Source: Gari tellinella (lineage: Eukaryota; Mollusca; Bivalvia; Cardiida; Psammobiidae). From it: a stretch of DNA of 64,000 bases. The notes beneath the pieces were generated by a model. That model had not been told where the DNA came from, ran no database searches, and saw only the letters and a program-made list of their open reading frames with translations. The translations under genes and the position numbers were made by a program. The stretch covers positions 82,704,198 through 82,768,197 of the forward strand of contig OV277859.1 in assembly GCA_922989275.2 (NCBI GenBank), in the 5' to 3' direction. Every line of letters starts with the position of its first letter. Positions within the stretch are counted from its first letter, which is position 1. Shown here piece after piece: positions 44,215 to 55,902 of this stretch.

Positions 44215-44885
44215 CATGTCGAGCAGTCTGCTTCCGCCGACGTCCTCGGGTAGACATGGACCTCCAAACTTCTTTGTCTAGCATACATTTTGCAACTTCC
44301 TCGGTGTTACTCATGCTGGTGTCCTCCAAAAGACCGTCTACGTAGGTCTTTCTTTGCCCACCCCTACTACGTGTTCCCTATCTTGGCTGCCATAATACAA
44401 GGTGGCTAGTTGGAAGTTCTGGATGCCTGTAGCAGTGTCCAGCAAACTTCAATCTTCTTTGCCTTATTTTCTCTGAGAGTTTTGGGAGGTTTCCATATAG
44501 CTCCTTGTTTGTTAGATGATCTCTCCAGCCGATCTGATGGACCACGCGCAGCATCTTGGTATATGTGCCGTCAATGCTTTTAGTCAGTTTAGCAGTCATG
44601 GTCCATGCCTCACAGCCGTAGATGAGAACTGACTCAACTGTAGCCAGGAATAACTTCACTTTTAGTTTGCGGTCTAGATTTGAGGTCCATACTGCCTCAT
44701 CTGGTTGAGCACTCTCCAAGCTATTGCCTTACGAATCTTGAAGTCTTTGTCAGAGGATTTGACCCAGGAACCTAGGTATTTGAAGTCTTCCGTTTCTTTC
44801 AGAGCTTCGCCGCTGATGGTTGTTAATGGATGATTAGATTCCATATTGAATGTCAGGTATTCAGTTTTCTTTGGGTTGAAAAGAC
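44215..44885 (-). pseudogene. 3' end of an RTE-like LINE
   Basis: Read from 44885 downward: NPKKTEYLTFNM, then TEDFKYLGSWVKSSDKD and IRKAIAWRVLNQM. After a frame change near 44700 come LKVKLFLATVESVLIYGCEA, RVVHQIGWRDHLTNKELYGN and LKFAGHCYRHPELPTSHLV. The 'E..LYG.E.WT', 'ELYG.LP....I..RR..FAGHC' series is the conserved end of reverse transcriptases of the RTE/BovB-like group. The piece begins after the catalytic YADD box. Frameshift and lack of 5' sequence show it is dead. Confidence 0.8.
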
Positions 44886-45052
44886 CACCCTGGTTGATTG
44901 AACTGACCACAACTATCGAGAGAACTGACAGCTTGTGGTCGATTGAAATGACCACTTGCCAATTGAACCAGTTGTATGGTGATTCCTGAAGTATTTGTTG
45001 TCTTCTACAACTTGCTTTATCACCCTGGTCAGGAGTAATATCCTGTTCCAGC
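44877..45052. repeat. 176-bp direct repeat, copy 1
   Basis: TGAAAAGACCACCCTGGTTG to ATATCCTGTTCCAGC is repeated at 45305-45480 with only two or three base differences, so the duplication is recent. It joins the LINE fragment exactly at its broken edge. Within the unit, GACCAC and GTGGTC words and TTGATTGAACTGACCAC form partial inverted repeats. Confidence 0.9.
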
Positions 45053-45304
45053 TGTTGTGTATAGCACTTAGCATAAAAAGTCTCTATAGTATTGATGTAT
45101 TTATCACAGGGTGAGTCGGTAAAACCGCCCCTGTCAATACTCCCTGAAGTGGTCAATACTGGTCAATACTCTTTTTGGGTTAAAATAAAGCTCTTAAAGC
45201 TTTAAAAGGATTAATTATAGTGTAATGATGCATTACAGATACACAGGAAGCTATTTCAAGTGTATATAGGGGGTATAGGAAGCACAAAGTGGATTTTTCA
45301 AATC

Positions 45305-45480
45305 TGAAAAGACCACCCTGGTTGATTGAACTGACCACATTTATCGAGAGAACTGACAGCTTGTGGTCGATTGAAATGACCACTTGCCAATTGAACCAGT
45401 TGTATGGTGATTCCTGAAGTATTTGTTGTCTTCTACAACTTGCTTTATCACCCTGGTCAGGAGTAATATCCTGTTCCAGC
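45305..45480. repeat. 176-bp direct repeat, copy 2
   Basis: Near-identical to 44877-45052, separated by 252 bases of unrelated sequence. Not LTR-like: no TG...CA ends, no primer-binding or polypurine sites seen. Confidence 0.9.
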
Positions 45481-45689
45481 AGATTCAGCCAGTGTGCAGA
45501 GCAACCATAAACTGTCAGACTTTGGTCGTTCTCCTTTGTTACAGACATATTCTCATTGTCTGTGACTACACAGATGACCTTGCAGCAGACTCATTGATGG
45601 CTTCCTGGGCACACAAAGGAGTCAAACAAAGTGTCAGTGTATATTACCCCTGTCAGTGTATTCAATTCAATTCATTTTATTGTATAATT

Positions 45690-48125
45690 ATAGTGCTTTG
45701 CAGATAAGGGGCCTTTCTTAAGACCAGCACTTTGATTGTACCTATATTAACCCTCAATTTACTTTGTTTGCAGAATTTTTGTAGCAGCTTTAACTGCCTT
45801 TGCAACCCTACAGCAGTATCAGATATTAAAGCTATATCATCAGCAAACAGCAACATAAAAATTTGAATAAGTTCTGGAAATAACTCTAGTACCTTCTTCC
45901 AACAACTCGTACAACTCATTAATAAATAGAGCAAAAAGTACTGGGCTTAAAGGACATCCCTGTCTTAGTCCAATTGGACATGTGAGCTCTTCCGTGTATT
46001 GCCCGTTTGAACGCACTCGCGCCTTAACAGTTGTATATATAGACTTAATAGCCTGAAGAAGCCTGCCATTTACACCATACTTTTCCAAGATCTTATATAA
46101 AGTTTCTCTCTCAACAGTCAAAATCAACGAAGACAACATACACCGGTTTTCTTTTTCTGTTAAGATACTTTGAAACTGAGTAAAGAACAAAAATATTATC
46201 AACAGTGCTATATCCACTCCTGAACCAAGCCTGTGCGTCAGTAAGTTTATTGCACGCTTCAATGTAAAATGTTAAACATTTTGCTAAAATGCATATATAC
46301 AGTTTGCTTAAAACTTCTAAAAGTCAATTAAGTTATTTGGCTGATTAATGCTGCCTTTTTTATGTATAGGGATAATTGTAAATTTGGACCATGTTTCTGG
46401 AAATTCTCCTGAAGTATATACTCTATTAAATAATTTCTGTATGTAAGGCAGCAAAGCTGTTACTCCAAATTTTATTTGAATAGGGGAAATATAACCAGAT
46501 GATGATTTGTTTATATTCAATTTCAGTCTCGAATATTTCAGTATCACTTATATATAAATAAAAACAATCCATATTCAAACATTCACCTTTAACATCATTT
46601 TCAAACTCATAAACTCCTGTCGTAATCATAAACTCCGTAATCATAAACTCCTGTCGTGCCTTCCGGTTCGCTTGAATTTACAGGTACAGAAAATAATGTG
46701 GAAAAATGATCATGCCATTTAGTAAGTGTTAAATGTCATAATATTATTTGCCTGCTGCCTTTTCTCAATTTTTTTCAGTTCATTCCAAAAGTCTTTACTG
46801 TTTTTGGTAGACCTTTCATGTTTTTTAGCTACTGTATCAAAATGTTCATGTTTTTCTACCGTCTACGCAGATACTTATATTCACGCTTACTTTCTAAGTA
46901 ATTATTCAAATCATTTATAGTTCTACTGCTACAAAAAGTTCTTAGTTTTGCTTTCACATCTTTCTTTTTGGATTTACACATTTTGTTAAACCAGTCATTT
47001 TTAGGTTTGCCATGCTTTATATTAGTATAATTACGTGTACTTACCTTTTGAAAATGCTCAGAACAAAATACAATGGTATTTTCAAATTATTCTAATATGG
47101 TGTCAATGCTTTCGTCTGCGTTTTCTAACTGCATTTCAAATTCATTGAAACAACCTTAAATTTTTATCGCATAAGTATAGGAAATAAGCATCACAGTTTT
47201 GTTTATGGATATCATATTTAACGAGAGTTGAAGTTTTGCCGCATGACATAGATTTATTGATTAAAATGGAAGCTTCAAGTTCCAAACATACCGGCATGTG
47301 ACTACTTTCAACATTACTCTTACGGTACCGGTAATTTCAAAAGCTCTTATATTGTCTATTAATGTTTTAGAAACAAGAAAATAGTCTATAACACTACACC
47401 CATTTGTACTGATAAAAGTATAGTCGCCCTTAATTCCCAGCATCCTTGCCAAATCTATCATTTGCTATGTAGCATCTATATGTTTTACAAAACTCTAGCA
47501 ATAATCGACCAAATTTGTTCACTGTTACATCAACATTGTACCTTTGAACACCAATATCATTATCCAGGACCTCTGCATATTCATTTAATTCTGGAATAGA
47601 TGTGTTTAAACTTACAAAGTCGTCATTGTTACTGGTCCTAGCATTAAAATCACCACTTAGTATTAGCTGTAAATTTGTGTCATCTAGATTTAACCAAATG
47701 CTCTTCAAAAACACTGAAACCACATGGGGTAGTTTCATCATTTTCATAGAATGGTGAGTTCTCAGGAGGTATGTACAACAAAGCATAAAGGCAATCATTC
47801 TCTAGGTTTAAAAGGGTTTTGTCAATTCGAAGTATAACACCAAATCTAAAGCCTGGACTGATTCTCCTTATATACCGGTACTTTGATAAACATTGTTCAA
47901 CAAATACTATCACACCACCCATAGATATACCGCCCACCAACGAGCGCTTTCCTTACAACAAAACATCGAAAAGTTCGGGAAAAAATTCAAGTAGAACCCA
48001 ACATCAACATCAGAATCCCATGTTTCTTGTAAGTCGAAAATCTGGAAATTGCTTAAGAACTTAAAGATATCACTAGAAAGTTTAGATTTGAAACCTTCAA
48101 TATTCCAAGTAAGAATTTTTAGCGT
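45690..48125 (-). pseudogene. Decayed APE-type LINE (endonuclease and reverse transcriptase)
   Basis: Read from 48125 downward on the minus strand. The endonuclease start ILTWNIEGFKSKL comes first. Then VIVFVEQCLSKYRYIRRI, YALLYIPPENSPFYENDE, the catalytic-loop LILSGDFNARTSNNDD and the C-terminal GCSVIDYFLVSKTL (47330-47400). RT follows: FPETWSKFTIIPIHKKGSIN (46330-46420), IGLRQGCPLSPVLFALFINE (about 45960) and LLFADDIALISDTAVG (about 45830), the YADD-type catalytic box. It ends near QSKLRVNIGTIKVLVLRK at 45700; the thumb and 3' tail are missing. Many stops and frameshifts break it into at least six frames. The loss of the 3' end is unusual for LINEs and implies a later deletion. Clade not assigned. 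Confidence 0.82.
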
Positions 48126-48306
48126 AGTGACCTGTGTAGAGCTTTAGCCGTCATCCTACTTATTCAAGTGTATAATCACCCTGTAAATCAAGACATTTGA
48201 TTGGTCACAATCAGATCTATGCCACTCCCACTGTAGTGACATGGGGCAACTTAACTGTGTTGAACACTATAAATCTAATCCATATAGAACAGCACAGGAA
48301 ATGAAA

Positions 48307-50852
48307 ACAAGAGGGCCAGAATGGCCCTTAATCGCTCACCTGTACATGGTGATGGGTCAGTGATTTCAGAAAAGAAGATTTGTGAAACTTTGACCCACGG
48401 GCGGGGTCACTTTTGACCCCAGGGACATAATATGAATGCTCTTGATACAGGACCTGTAGACGATGCTATGTGCCAAATATCTAAGCTCAGTGTACTATGA
48501 TTTCAGACAAGAAGATTTTTAAAGTTTTCATTGAAAAAAATCTATGTTTAGCTCTGGTGACCCAGATATGCAACAGACCGGAACCAATTCATCAACATAT
48601 GTGAAAGACCTCTAGACATTACATCATGCAAAATATCTAAGCTCTAGCCATATTGATTCCAAAGAAAAATGTGTTTGAAAATTTCACTATATAACTCCAT
48701 GTAAAATGGCGACACCCGGGCCGGGGCCAACTTTGACCCTAGTGGCAAAATTTGAACAAATTTGATAGAGGACCTGTAGATAATGCTTAGTGAAGTTTGG
48801 TTGCAATCAGGCATGTGGTTTTGAAGAAGAAGATGTTTGAACATTTCACTATTTAACTTTATGTAAAACAGTGACCCCCGGGGCGGGGCCAATTTTGACC
48901 CCAGGGTCAAACTTTGAACAATCTTGATAGAGGACCTATAGATGATGCCATGTGCCAAATATCTAAGCTCTGGTCCTTGTGGTTTTTGACAAGAAGATTT
49001 TTTAAGATTTCCTAATTTTTTCACTTTGGTTGCCATAGCAACCAGACTTCTGCATTGTTTCAAATTCTTTGAACAACTTTGAAAGAGCTTGACCCAAGGA
49101 ACATTCCTGTGAAGTTTGGTTGCAATCAGACATGTGGTTTTGAAGAAGAAGATGTTTGAACATTTCACTATATAACTCTATGTAAAACGGTGACCCCCGG
49201 GGCGGGGCCAATTTTGACCCCAGGGTCAAACTTTGAACAATCTTGATAGAAGACCTATAGATGATACTATGTGCCAAATATCTAAGCTCTAGCCCTTGTG
49301 GTTTTTGACAAGAAGATTTTTTAAGATTTCCTTATTTTTTCACTTTGGTTGCCATGGCAACCAGAGTTCTGCATTGTTTCAAATTCTTTAAGCAGCTTTG
49401 AAAGAGATTGACCCAAGGAACATTCCTGTGAAGTTTGGTTGCAATCAGGCATGTGGTTTTGAAGAAGAAGATGTTTGAACATTTCACTATATAACTCTAT
49501 GTAAAACGGTGACCCCCAGGGCGGGGCCAATTTTGACCCCAGGGTCAAACTTTGAACAATCTTGATAGAGGACCTATAGATGATACTATGTGCCAAATAT
49601 CTAAGCTCTAGCCCTTGTGGTTTTTGACAAGAAGATTTTTTAAGATTTCCTTATTTTTTCACTTTGGTTGCCATGGCAACCAGAGTTCTGCATTGTTTCA
49701 AATTCTTTGAACAACTTTGAAAGAGCTTGACCCAAGGAACATTCCTATGAAGTTTGGTTGCAATCAGGCATGTGGTTTTGAAGAAGAAGATGTTTGAACA
49801 TTTCACTATATAACTCTATGTAAAACGGTGACCCCCGGGGCGGGGCCAATTTTGACCCCAGGGTCAAACTTTGAACAATCTTGATAGAAGACCTATAGAT
49901 GATACTATGTGCCAAATATCTAAGCTCTAGCCCTTGTGGTTATTGACAAGAAGATATTTTAAGATTTCCTTATTGTTTCACTTTGGTTGCCATGGCAACC
50001 AGACTTCTGCATTGTTTCAAATTCTTTGAACAACTTTGAAAGAGCTTGACCCAAGGAATATTCCTGTGAAGTTTGGTTGCAATCAGGCATGTGGTTATGA
50101 AGAAGAAGATGTTTGAACATTTCACTATATAACTCTATGTAAAACGGTGACCCCCGGGGCGGGGCCAATTTTGACCCCAGGGTCAAACTTTGAACAATTT
50201 TGATAGAGGACCTATAGATGATACTATGTGCCAAATATCTAAGCTCTAGCCCTTGTGGTTTTTGACAAGAAGATTTTTTAAGATTTCCTTATTTTTTCAC
50301 TTTGGTTGCCATGGCAACCAGAGTTCTGCATTGTTTCAAATTCTTTGAACATCTTTGAAAGAGATTGACCCAAGGAACATTCCTATGAAGTTTGGTTGCA
50401 ATCAGGCATGTGGTTTTGAAGAAGAAGATGTTTGAACATTTCACTATATAACTCTATGTAAAACGGTGACCCCCGGGGCGGGGCCAATTTTGACCCCAGG
50501 GTCAAACTTTGAACAATCTTGATAGAGGACCTATAGATGATACTATGTGCCAAATATCTAAGCTCTAGCCCTTGTGGTTTTTGACAAGAAGATTTTTTAA
50601 GATTTCCTTATTTTTTCACTTTGGTTGCCATGGCAACCAGAGTTCTGCATTGTTTCAAATTCTTTGAACAACTTTGAAAGAGCTTGACCCAAGGAACATT
50701 CCTGTGAAGTTTGGTTGCAATCAGGCAAGCGGTTTTGAAGAAGAAGATGTTTGAAGAATTTGTTGACGCACAACGCACGACGCACGACGGACGCCGGACA
50801 AAGACCGACCACAAAAGCTCACCTTGAGCACTTTGTGCTCAGGTGAGCTAAT
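48307..50852 (+). mobile_element. Tandem-repeat element with a homogeneous 319-bp array
   Basis: 5' end: ACAAGAGGGCCAGAATGGCC then CGCTCACCTG. 3' end: AGCTCACCTTGAGCACTTTG / TGCTCAGGTGAGCTAATAAA after GACGCACGACGGACGCCG. TTGGTTGCCATGGCAACC marks six units at 49027, 49346, 49665, 49984, 50303 and 50622, an exact 319-bp step. The 5' part has two older ~320-bp monomers. Because the units are so alike, the same 91-codon minus-strand frame recurs (49277-49002, 49596-49321, 50234-49959); I regard it as a shadow. Confidence 0.9.
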
Positions 50853-51225
50853 AAAAAGTATTTTAGAATCTGTTTTATTTCACACCTATATCTGTCATTA
50901 GGATCCAAACTTGGTCGCAGTTTGGATACCTGTTAAAACCACCCTAGCTAACAATTAACTATTAAGTGTAATTAGGAATTACAGACGATTCGTCACCATG
51001 CAAATTCGTCACCAAAGCGATATATAGTAATGGCAAAAGACGATTCGTCACCAAAGACTTTGTATAGGGTATTTTCTTACCTGGTATGTAATAATGATCA
51101 GGATCATTTTTCTGTTAATTGTATAAGTTATATTGTTGAAATTGACAAGTATCGATATTCCCATATGTATATATATTCTAGCTTTTACAATTGTAATATA
51201 TAAATTACTAGAATCTATATCTAAA

Positions 51226-52622
51226 CAAGAGCCCCATGAGGCATACTTCGCTCACCTGAGAATAACTGACAAAATGGAGATAATGATTTATGTCCAGGGG
51301 ACCAGGACGGGGAAATTATTTACCCTATAGGCATAATTTGAACAATCTTGATAGAGGACCTGTAGATGATGCTATATGTGCCAAATATCTAAGATCAGGG
51401 TACTAGGGTTTTAGACAAGAAGATTTTTTTAAGTTTCCATTGAAAAAATCTACTTTTTGCTCCTTTGACCTACACATGCAACAGACTGGAACCATTTGAA
51501 CAAAATACGTTAAGGACATCTAGAAGTGTCAACATACCAAATATCAAAGCTCTGGTCACATTAGTTTCAGAGAAGAAGACGTTCGAAAATTTCACTATAT
51601 AACTCTATGTAAAACTGTGACCCCCGGGCGGGACCAATTTTGACCCCAGGGGCATAATTTGAACAAACTTGATAGAGGACCTGTAGGTGATGCTATGTGC
51701 CAAATATCTAAGCTCTGGTCCTTGTAGTTTTTGATGAGAAGATTTTTTAAGTTTTTATAGAAAAAATCTATTTTTAGCTCCTGTGACCTACATATGCAAC
51801 GGACCAGAACCATTTGAACAAATTATGTTAAGGATATTAAGAAATGTCACAATACCAAATTTCAAAGCTCTGGCCGTATTAGTGTCAGAGAAGAAGACAT
51901 TTGAAAATTTCACTATATAACTCTATGTAAAACTGTGACCCCGGGGCGGGGCCAATTTTCACCTCAGGGGCATAATTTGAACAAACTTGATAGAGGACCT
52001 GTAGGTGATGCTATGTGCCAAATATCTAAACTCTGGCCCTTGTAGTTTCAGACAAGAAGATTTTTTAAGTTTTCAGTGAAAAAATCTACTTTTAGCTCCT
52101 GTGACCTACATATGCAACGGACCAGAACCATTTGAACAAAATACGTAAAGGACATCTATAAGTGTCACCATGCCGAATATCAAAGCTCTGGCCATATTAG
52201 TTCAGAGAAGAAGACATTTGAACATTTCACTATATAACTCTATGTAAAACTGTGACCCCCGGGGCGGGGCCAATTTTGACCCCAGGGGCATAATTTGAAC
52301 AAACTTGATAGAGGACCTGTAGGTGATGATATGTGCCAAATATCTAAGCTCTGGCCGATGCAGTTTTTGACAAGAAGATTTTTTAAGATTTCCTTATTTT
52401 TTCACTTTGGTTGCCATGGCAACCAGAGTTCTGCATTGTTTTTAATTCTTTGAACAAATTTGAAAGAGCTTGACCCAAGGAACATTTCTGTAAAGTTTGG
52501 TTGAAATCTGTTCAGCGGTATAGGAGGAGATGTCATTTGAAGCAATTGTTAACGACAACGCACGCCGGACACAGGGTCATCCCAATAGCTCACCTTGAGC
52601 CTTTGGCTCAGGTGAGCTAAAA
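51226..52622 (+). mobile_element. Tandem-repeat element, ~318-bp monomer
   Basis: 5' end: AACAAGAGCCCCATGAGGCA then TTCGCTCACCTG. 3' end: AGCTCACCTTGAGCCTTTGG / CTCAGGTGAGCTAAAAA. Four monomers are marked by TGTGCCAAATATCTAAG (51377, 51697, 52014, 52334), with TTGGTTGCCATGGCAACC only before the 3' end. Confidence 0.87.
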
Positions 52623-52981
52623 AGGAGAATCTAGATGCCGAAATTTTTCGAAAATAAAAATAAAACTATGACCAAGTTTGTTTATATTTAAATAGATTAA
52701 AGTAATTAGATATAATAGATAATTAGCATTCCATTTGTGCATGTGGGTGGGTGCGCGGGTGTGTCTATGAATTTATGTGCTATTCACGCAATAAAGAAAG
52801 ACATCAATGGATATTTTTTTTATTTTTCTTAAAATATATCCATTACAGTCTCTCTTTGTATTTTAATTTATATAAACTCTCCGTCTTTCAGATTCTTTAG
52901 AATATATAGTATTTATTTTATAAAAAATGCTACTTTTAATTTGATTGCACATCATCGTTTATTATAATCTATCTCATTATA

Positions 52982-53161
52982 CAGGGCTCCAGATAAGAAG
53001 GAGTAAAATGAACAAATCAAACATTTTCTCATTCATTTTGGCACAAAATCCTATGGTGACACAACTCATTAGAATCGTCTCGAATGAATAGTGACACCAT
53101 AGGATTTAAAACAGAAATAAAGATTTTAGATTTTGAAATACTCCCCTTATCTGGAGCTCTG
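52982..53161. mobile_element. CAGGG-ended (hAT-like) MITE
   Basis: CAGGGCTCCAGATAAG at 52982, CTTATCTGGAGCTCTG ending 53161, hexamer ATTATA on both sides (52976-52981, 53162-53167). The inner CCTATGGTGACACAACTCAT / ATAGTGACACCATAGG stem matches 15270-15462. Confidence 0.87.
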
Positions 53162-53509
53162 ATTATACTATCAAATAATTCCATACAGAGTGTCCTATGT
53201 ACTTATTCATATACATAAAGACCCAATTTTATTTGGGAAAAGCAGCCAGGAAGTAAAGATGAATTTGCGTTCTGCTTTACTTTCATTTTGCTTTAGCCTA
53301 TACGTGGTCACCTGATATAGTAACTAGGAAGCGGGTGTGGAGATCTTCTATGTTTGATGTAATAAAAGTTTATATGATATGATATGATCGGTCTTGAGTA
53401 TTTATTTCACCTATGCAGTTCTAAAAAGATACAGTTTCGATCCCAATCTTTTCTGGCTCTGACTTATTTCCAAACAACACTTAAAAGTATTGGAATAAAA
53501 TGTCATCTA

Positions 53510-53998
53510 TAGGGCCTAAAAAAAAAAGATGTGTGTTTCCGGTTTCCCGACCGACCCTATTTTTTACCCCCGACCCTAAAGTTTTTAAAGAATTTTTTTT
53601 GGTGAGGGGAAAAAGATACGGGAGGGGAAGGGGGCCGTTGCCTGTTACAGAAGGGGAAAAAACCTGTATTAAAAGCAAACACACATTTTTTTGAAATATA
53701 ATATTTATTTGATGCAACTTTTTTGCAATGGACTATTTCACATAATTATATTATGAAATACCTCACAATTTAAACTTGCAAATCAAGATAAATCATTTCA
53801 GACACTTTGAATGGTGAATACAACAAGAGCAAGGTCATTATTTGTCGTATATATATATATATCCTTTGATTGTAAAAAAAAAATCCGCATACTACCCTAT
53901 ATAAAAACTTTTTAAAAATAAAAACTTTTTCCTACCGACCTACCCTAAAATTTTGAGAGGGTGAAACCAGAAACACACATATTTTTTTTTTAGGCCTA
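53510..53998. mobile_element. MITE with TAGGCCTAAAAAAA ends
   Basis: AGGGCCTAAAAAAAAAAGAT and GTGTGTTTCCGGTTTC at the left are inverted at the right as GAAACCAGAAACACACAT and TTTTTTTTTAGGCCTA. Inner CCGACCGACCCTATTTTTT pairs with CCTACCGACCTACCC. About 490 bp, non-coding; nested within the iteron-ended unit. Confidence 0.8.
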
Positions 53999-54036
53999 GT
54001 TTCTTGTTGCATTTTATTTCTTCCGCTTGACAAGCA

Positions 54037-54195
54037 TTTTGGAGCCAGATCATAATTTATGTGGATCCAAACTATTTGGTAAAATATTACCAAATTGCCC
54101 ATAGCGTAAATATAGCCATAAATAATTACATTTCCCGTATATCGGGCTCATAACTGACCAAAAATTGTCCGTATATATCGGGATCCAAACAAAAT
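54037..54195. repeat. CAAACAGT-type hairpin remnants
   Basis: TTTTGGAGCCAGATCATAAT and GTGGATCCAAACTATTTGG at 54037-54080, and GGGATCCAAACAAAATG near 54180, keep arms of the hairpin with poor symmetry. Confidence 0.5.
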
Positions 54196-54702
54196 GTAAG
54201 TGTCAATTAGATCTACATAATGTGTATATTAACACTACAAAAAGGGTAATTATAACTCCTCTAGGTGTGAACAATTATACTCATTAAAGCAGTATATAAT
54301 TTTTTTGTACTATATTTCCTTTGGTGACGAATTGACTACCCCTTTTGTACTATAATGCTTTGGTGACGAATCTGTATGGTGACGAATTGTCCATCATCCG
54401 TAATTAGCACATCATTCATGTAGTTCATGTAGTCTAGAGGCCTGATGCAACACAAGTGTTGCATAAGCATAACTGCTTCTTGGGCCCATTTTTATATTAT
54501 TTCATGTTATTGGAAGACTTTTTAATTTACAGTTGTTTCTGGACTTCCGGTTCCCATCTGGCTTTTCAATAATTTATATGTGTACAATATTACGTATACA
54601 CTCATATATTAATCTGTACAGCTTCTATTTACACAACTTGTTAAAAATTCATATCACAATCTCTGTCACTATTCACTGTCACTTATCATTGTCACAATTT
54701 TT

Positions 54703-55404
54703 TCACACATATGGGTAATAGCACTTGGCATTGAACTTATAGGTGACCCCCCAGTGACTGTTTAGCCTAGACTTAAATGAGTTAAGTGTGGGTGCCTCTA
54801 CTACATTGTCAGGTAGGGAGTTCCATTTGTCTATTACTCTATGGCTGAAAACACCCCTTTTTTGCTCAGTTCTTGCTCTAGGTTTACAGAGTTTAAATTT
54901 GTTACCTCTTATATTGGTGTCACCTTTTAATTTAATTAGGTCTACAGACGTTACATCTAAACCATTCAAAAGTTTATACGTCTGTATCAGATCAGCTCTA
55001 ACCCTCCTGTACTCCAGGGTTGGAATGCCAAGATGCCTCAATCTCTCACTGTAACTATAACCTTTTAAGTTCCTTAGTATTCTTGTCGCACGACGTTGGA
55101 CATTTTCTATAGCAATCCTGTATTTTTTATAGTGTGGCGACCATACAGTTGAGGCATACTCCAGATGAGGTCTAACTAATGCCTTATATAGATGGAGGAA
55201 CATATCACCTGTTATGCAAGTGAATGTTTTAGCAATGAGTCCCAAAATACTATTAGCTTTGTTTATCTTTAGGTATATGTGTTTATCAAATTTTAGCTTA
55301 CAGTCAAATTCTACTCCTAAATCTTTTTCCTGAGTTATTTGATTTATTTTGACTACACTATCATCTGTGGATTTCATAAAGTATTCACTTGTCATTGTTG
55401 ACAA
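54703..55404 (-). CDS. 3' end of a CR1-group LINE reverse transcriptase, open
   Basis: An uninterrupted 233-codon minus-strand frame. In order: EKDLGVEFDCKLKFDKHI, HLYKALVRPHLEYASTVWSP, IENVQRRATRILRNLKGYSY, TLEYRRVRADLIQTYKLLNG, then FSHRVIDKWNSLPDNVVEAP and NSFKSRLNSHWG near the end. 'LVRPHLEY...VWSP', 'QRRATK', 'YRR.R.D.I..YK' and 'W N.LP..VV' define the post-catalytic part of CR1/L2/Jockey-like reverse transcriptases. The endonuclease, fingers and YADD box are absent, so it is a 5'-truncated insertion and cannot work. The intact frame suggests it is younger than the LINEs at 45690 and 29085. About 270 bases of 3' tail run down to 54430. Confidence 0.88.
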   Translation of the reverse strand: MSTMTSEYFMKSTDDSVVKINQITQEKDLGVEFDCKLKFDKHIYLKINKANSILGLIAKTFTCITGDMFLHLYKALVRPHLEYASTVWSPHYKKYRIAIENVQRRATRILRNLKGYSYSERLRHLGIPTLEYRRVRADLIQTYKLLNGLDVTSVDLIKLKGDTNIRGNKFKLCKPRARTEQKRGVFSHRVIDKWNSLPDNVVEAPTLNSFKSRLNSHWGVTYKFNAKCYYPYV

Positions 55405-55844
55405 CCCAACAGATCTACCCTATATAATGTCATAGGTGGCACGCTAAGTCTAGAAATGGTACACTTAGGCAGGGTGACACCGGTGACAAGACGTTTCGCG
55501 CCCAAACAATTTCGCACCTTGGATGTTTCGCGCCCAAGCCGTTTCCACCCTGGTCGTTTTGCACCCAATATCAAATATGTAACTACAGTATATCTCTGTT
55601 AAAAATTAACGTACATTTATTGGTTATTTTCATCGAAGGGTGTTTAGATAGAAATTTGATGTTAGCAAGTACTGTAAGACGGGATATTGATCATGCCACA
55701 CTGTATGTATGTATGTCTCAACTTAACGAGAAACACATATAAAAAGGTAGGATTTTTTTTGGCACTCTAAGTATTTATATATAAACGTAAAATAGATGCC
55801 ATTTTTTTAAAAAACCTTTTCAACGTTCGACATACAAACAGACG

Positions 55845-55902
55845 AGTGTTAAACTGTTTGCATCCTGTTTGTATGATCTGGATCTGAACTGTTTGCCACC
55901 AT
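55845..55902. repeat. CAAACAGT-type hairpin
   Basis: GACGAGTGTTAAACTGTTTG, CATCCTGTTTGTATGATCTG and GATCTGAACTGTTTGCC; lies between AAACCTTTTCAACG and GGCAAAGGGTTAG, so it may be a TTAA-type MITE remnant. Confidence 0.6.

Larger units (their letters stand above)
50977..54405. mobile_element. Unit bounded by inverted ATTCGTCACCAAAG iterons
   Basis: The left end AATTACAGACGATTCGTCAC carries three ATTCGTCACC copies within 51070 (about 50987, 51005, 51042). The right end carries three inverted GGTGACGAAT copies (about 54330, 54362, 54378) and closes GTCCATCATCCGTAATT at 54405. Spacer words (AAGCGATATATAGTA; ACTATAATGCTTT) are also inverted. The interior holds a tandem-repeat element, a CAGGG MITE and another MITE. 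No transposase or certain target duplication was found. Iteron-bearing TIRs suggest a DNA transposon. Confidence 0.65.

Noticed and set aside
44877..45480. LTR pair of a small retroelement
   Set aside because: No TG...CA ends, primer-binding site, polypurine tract or 5-bp duplication around the pair.
48790..50760. CRISPR-like array
   Set aside because: Units are continuous 319-bp tandem repeats without unique spacers, in a eukaryotic genome.
48840..50812. Repeated 91-residue proteins on the minus strand
   Set aside because: The frame recurs only because the 319-bp units are nearly identical; it is absent or broken in sister elements and has no start context.
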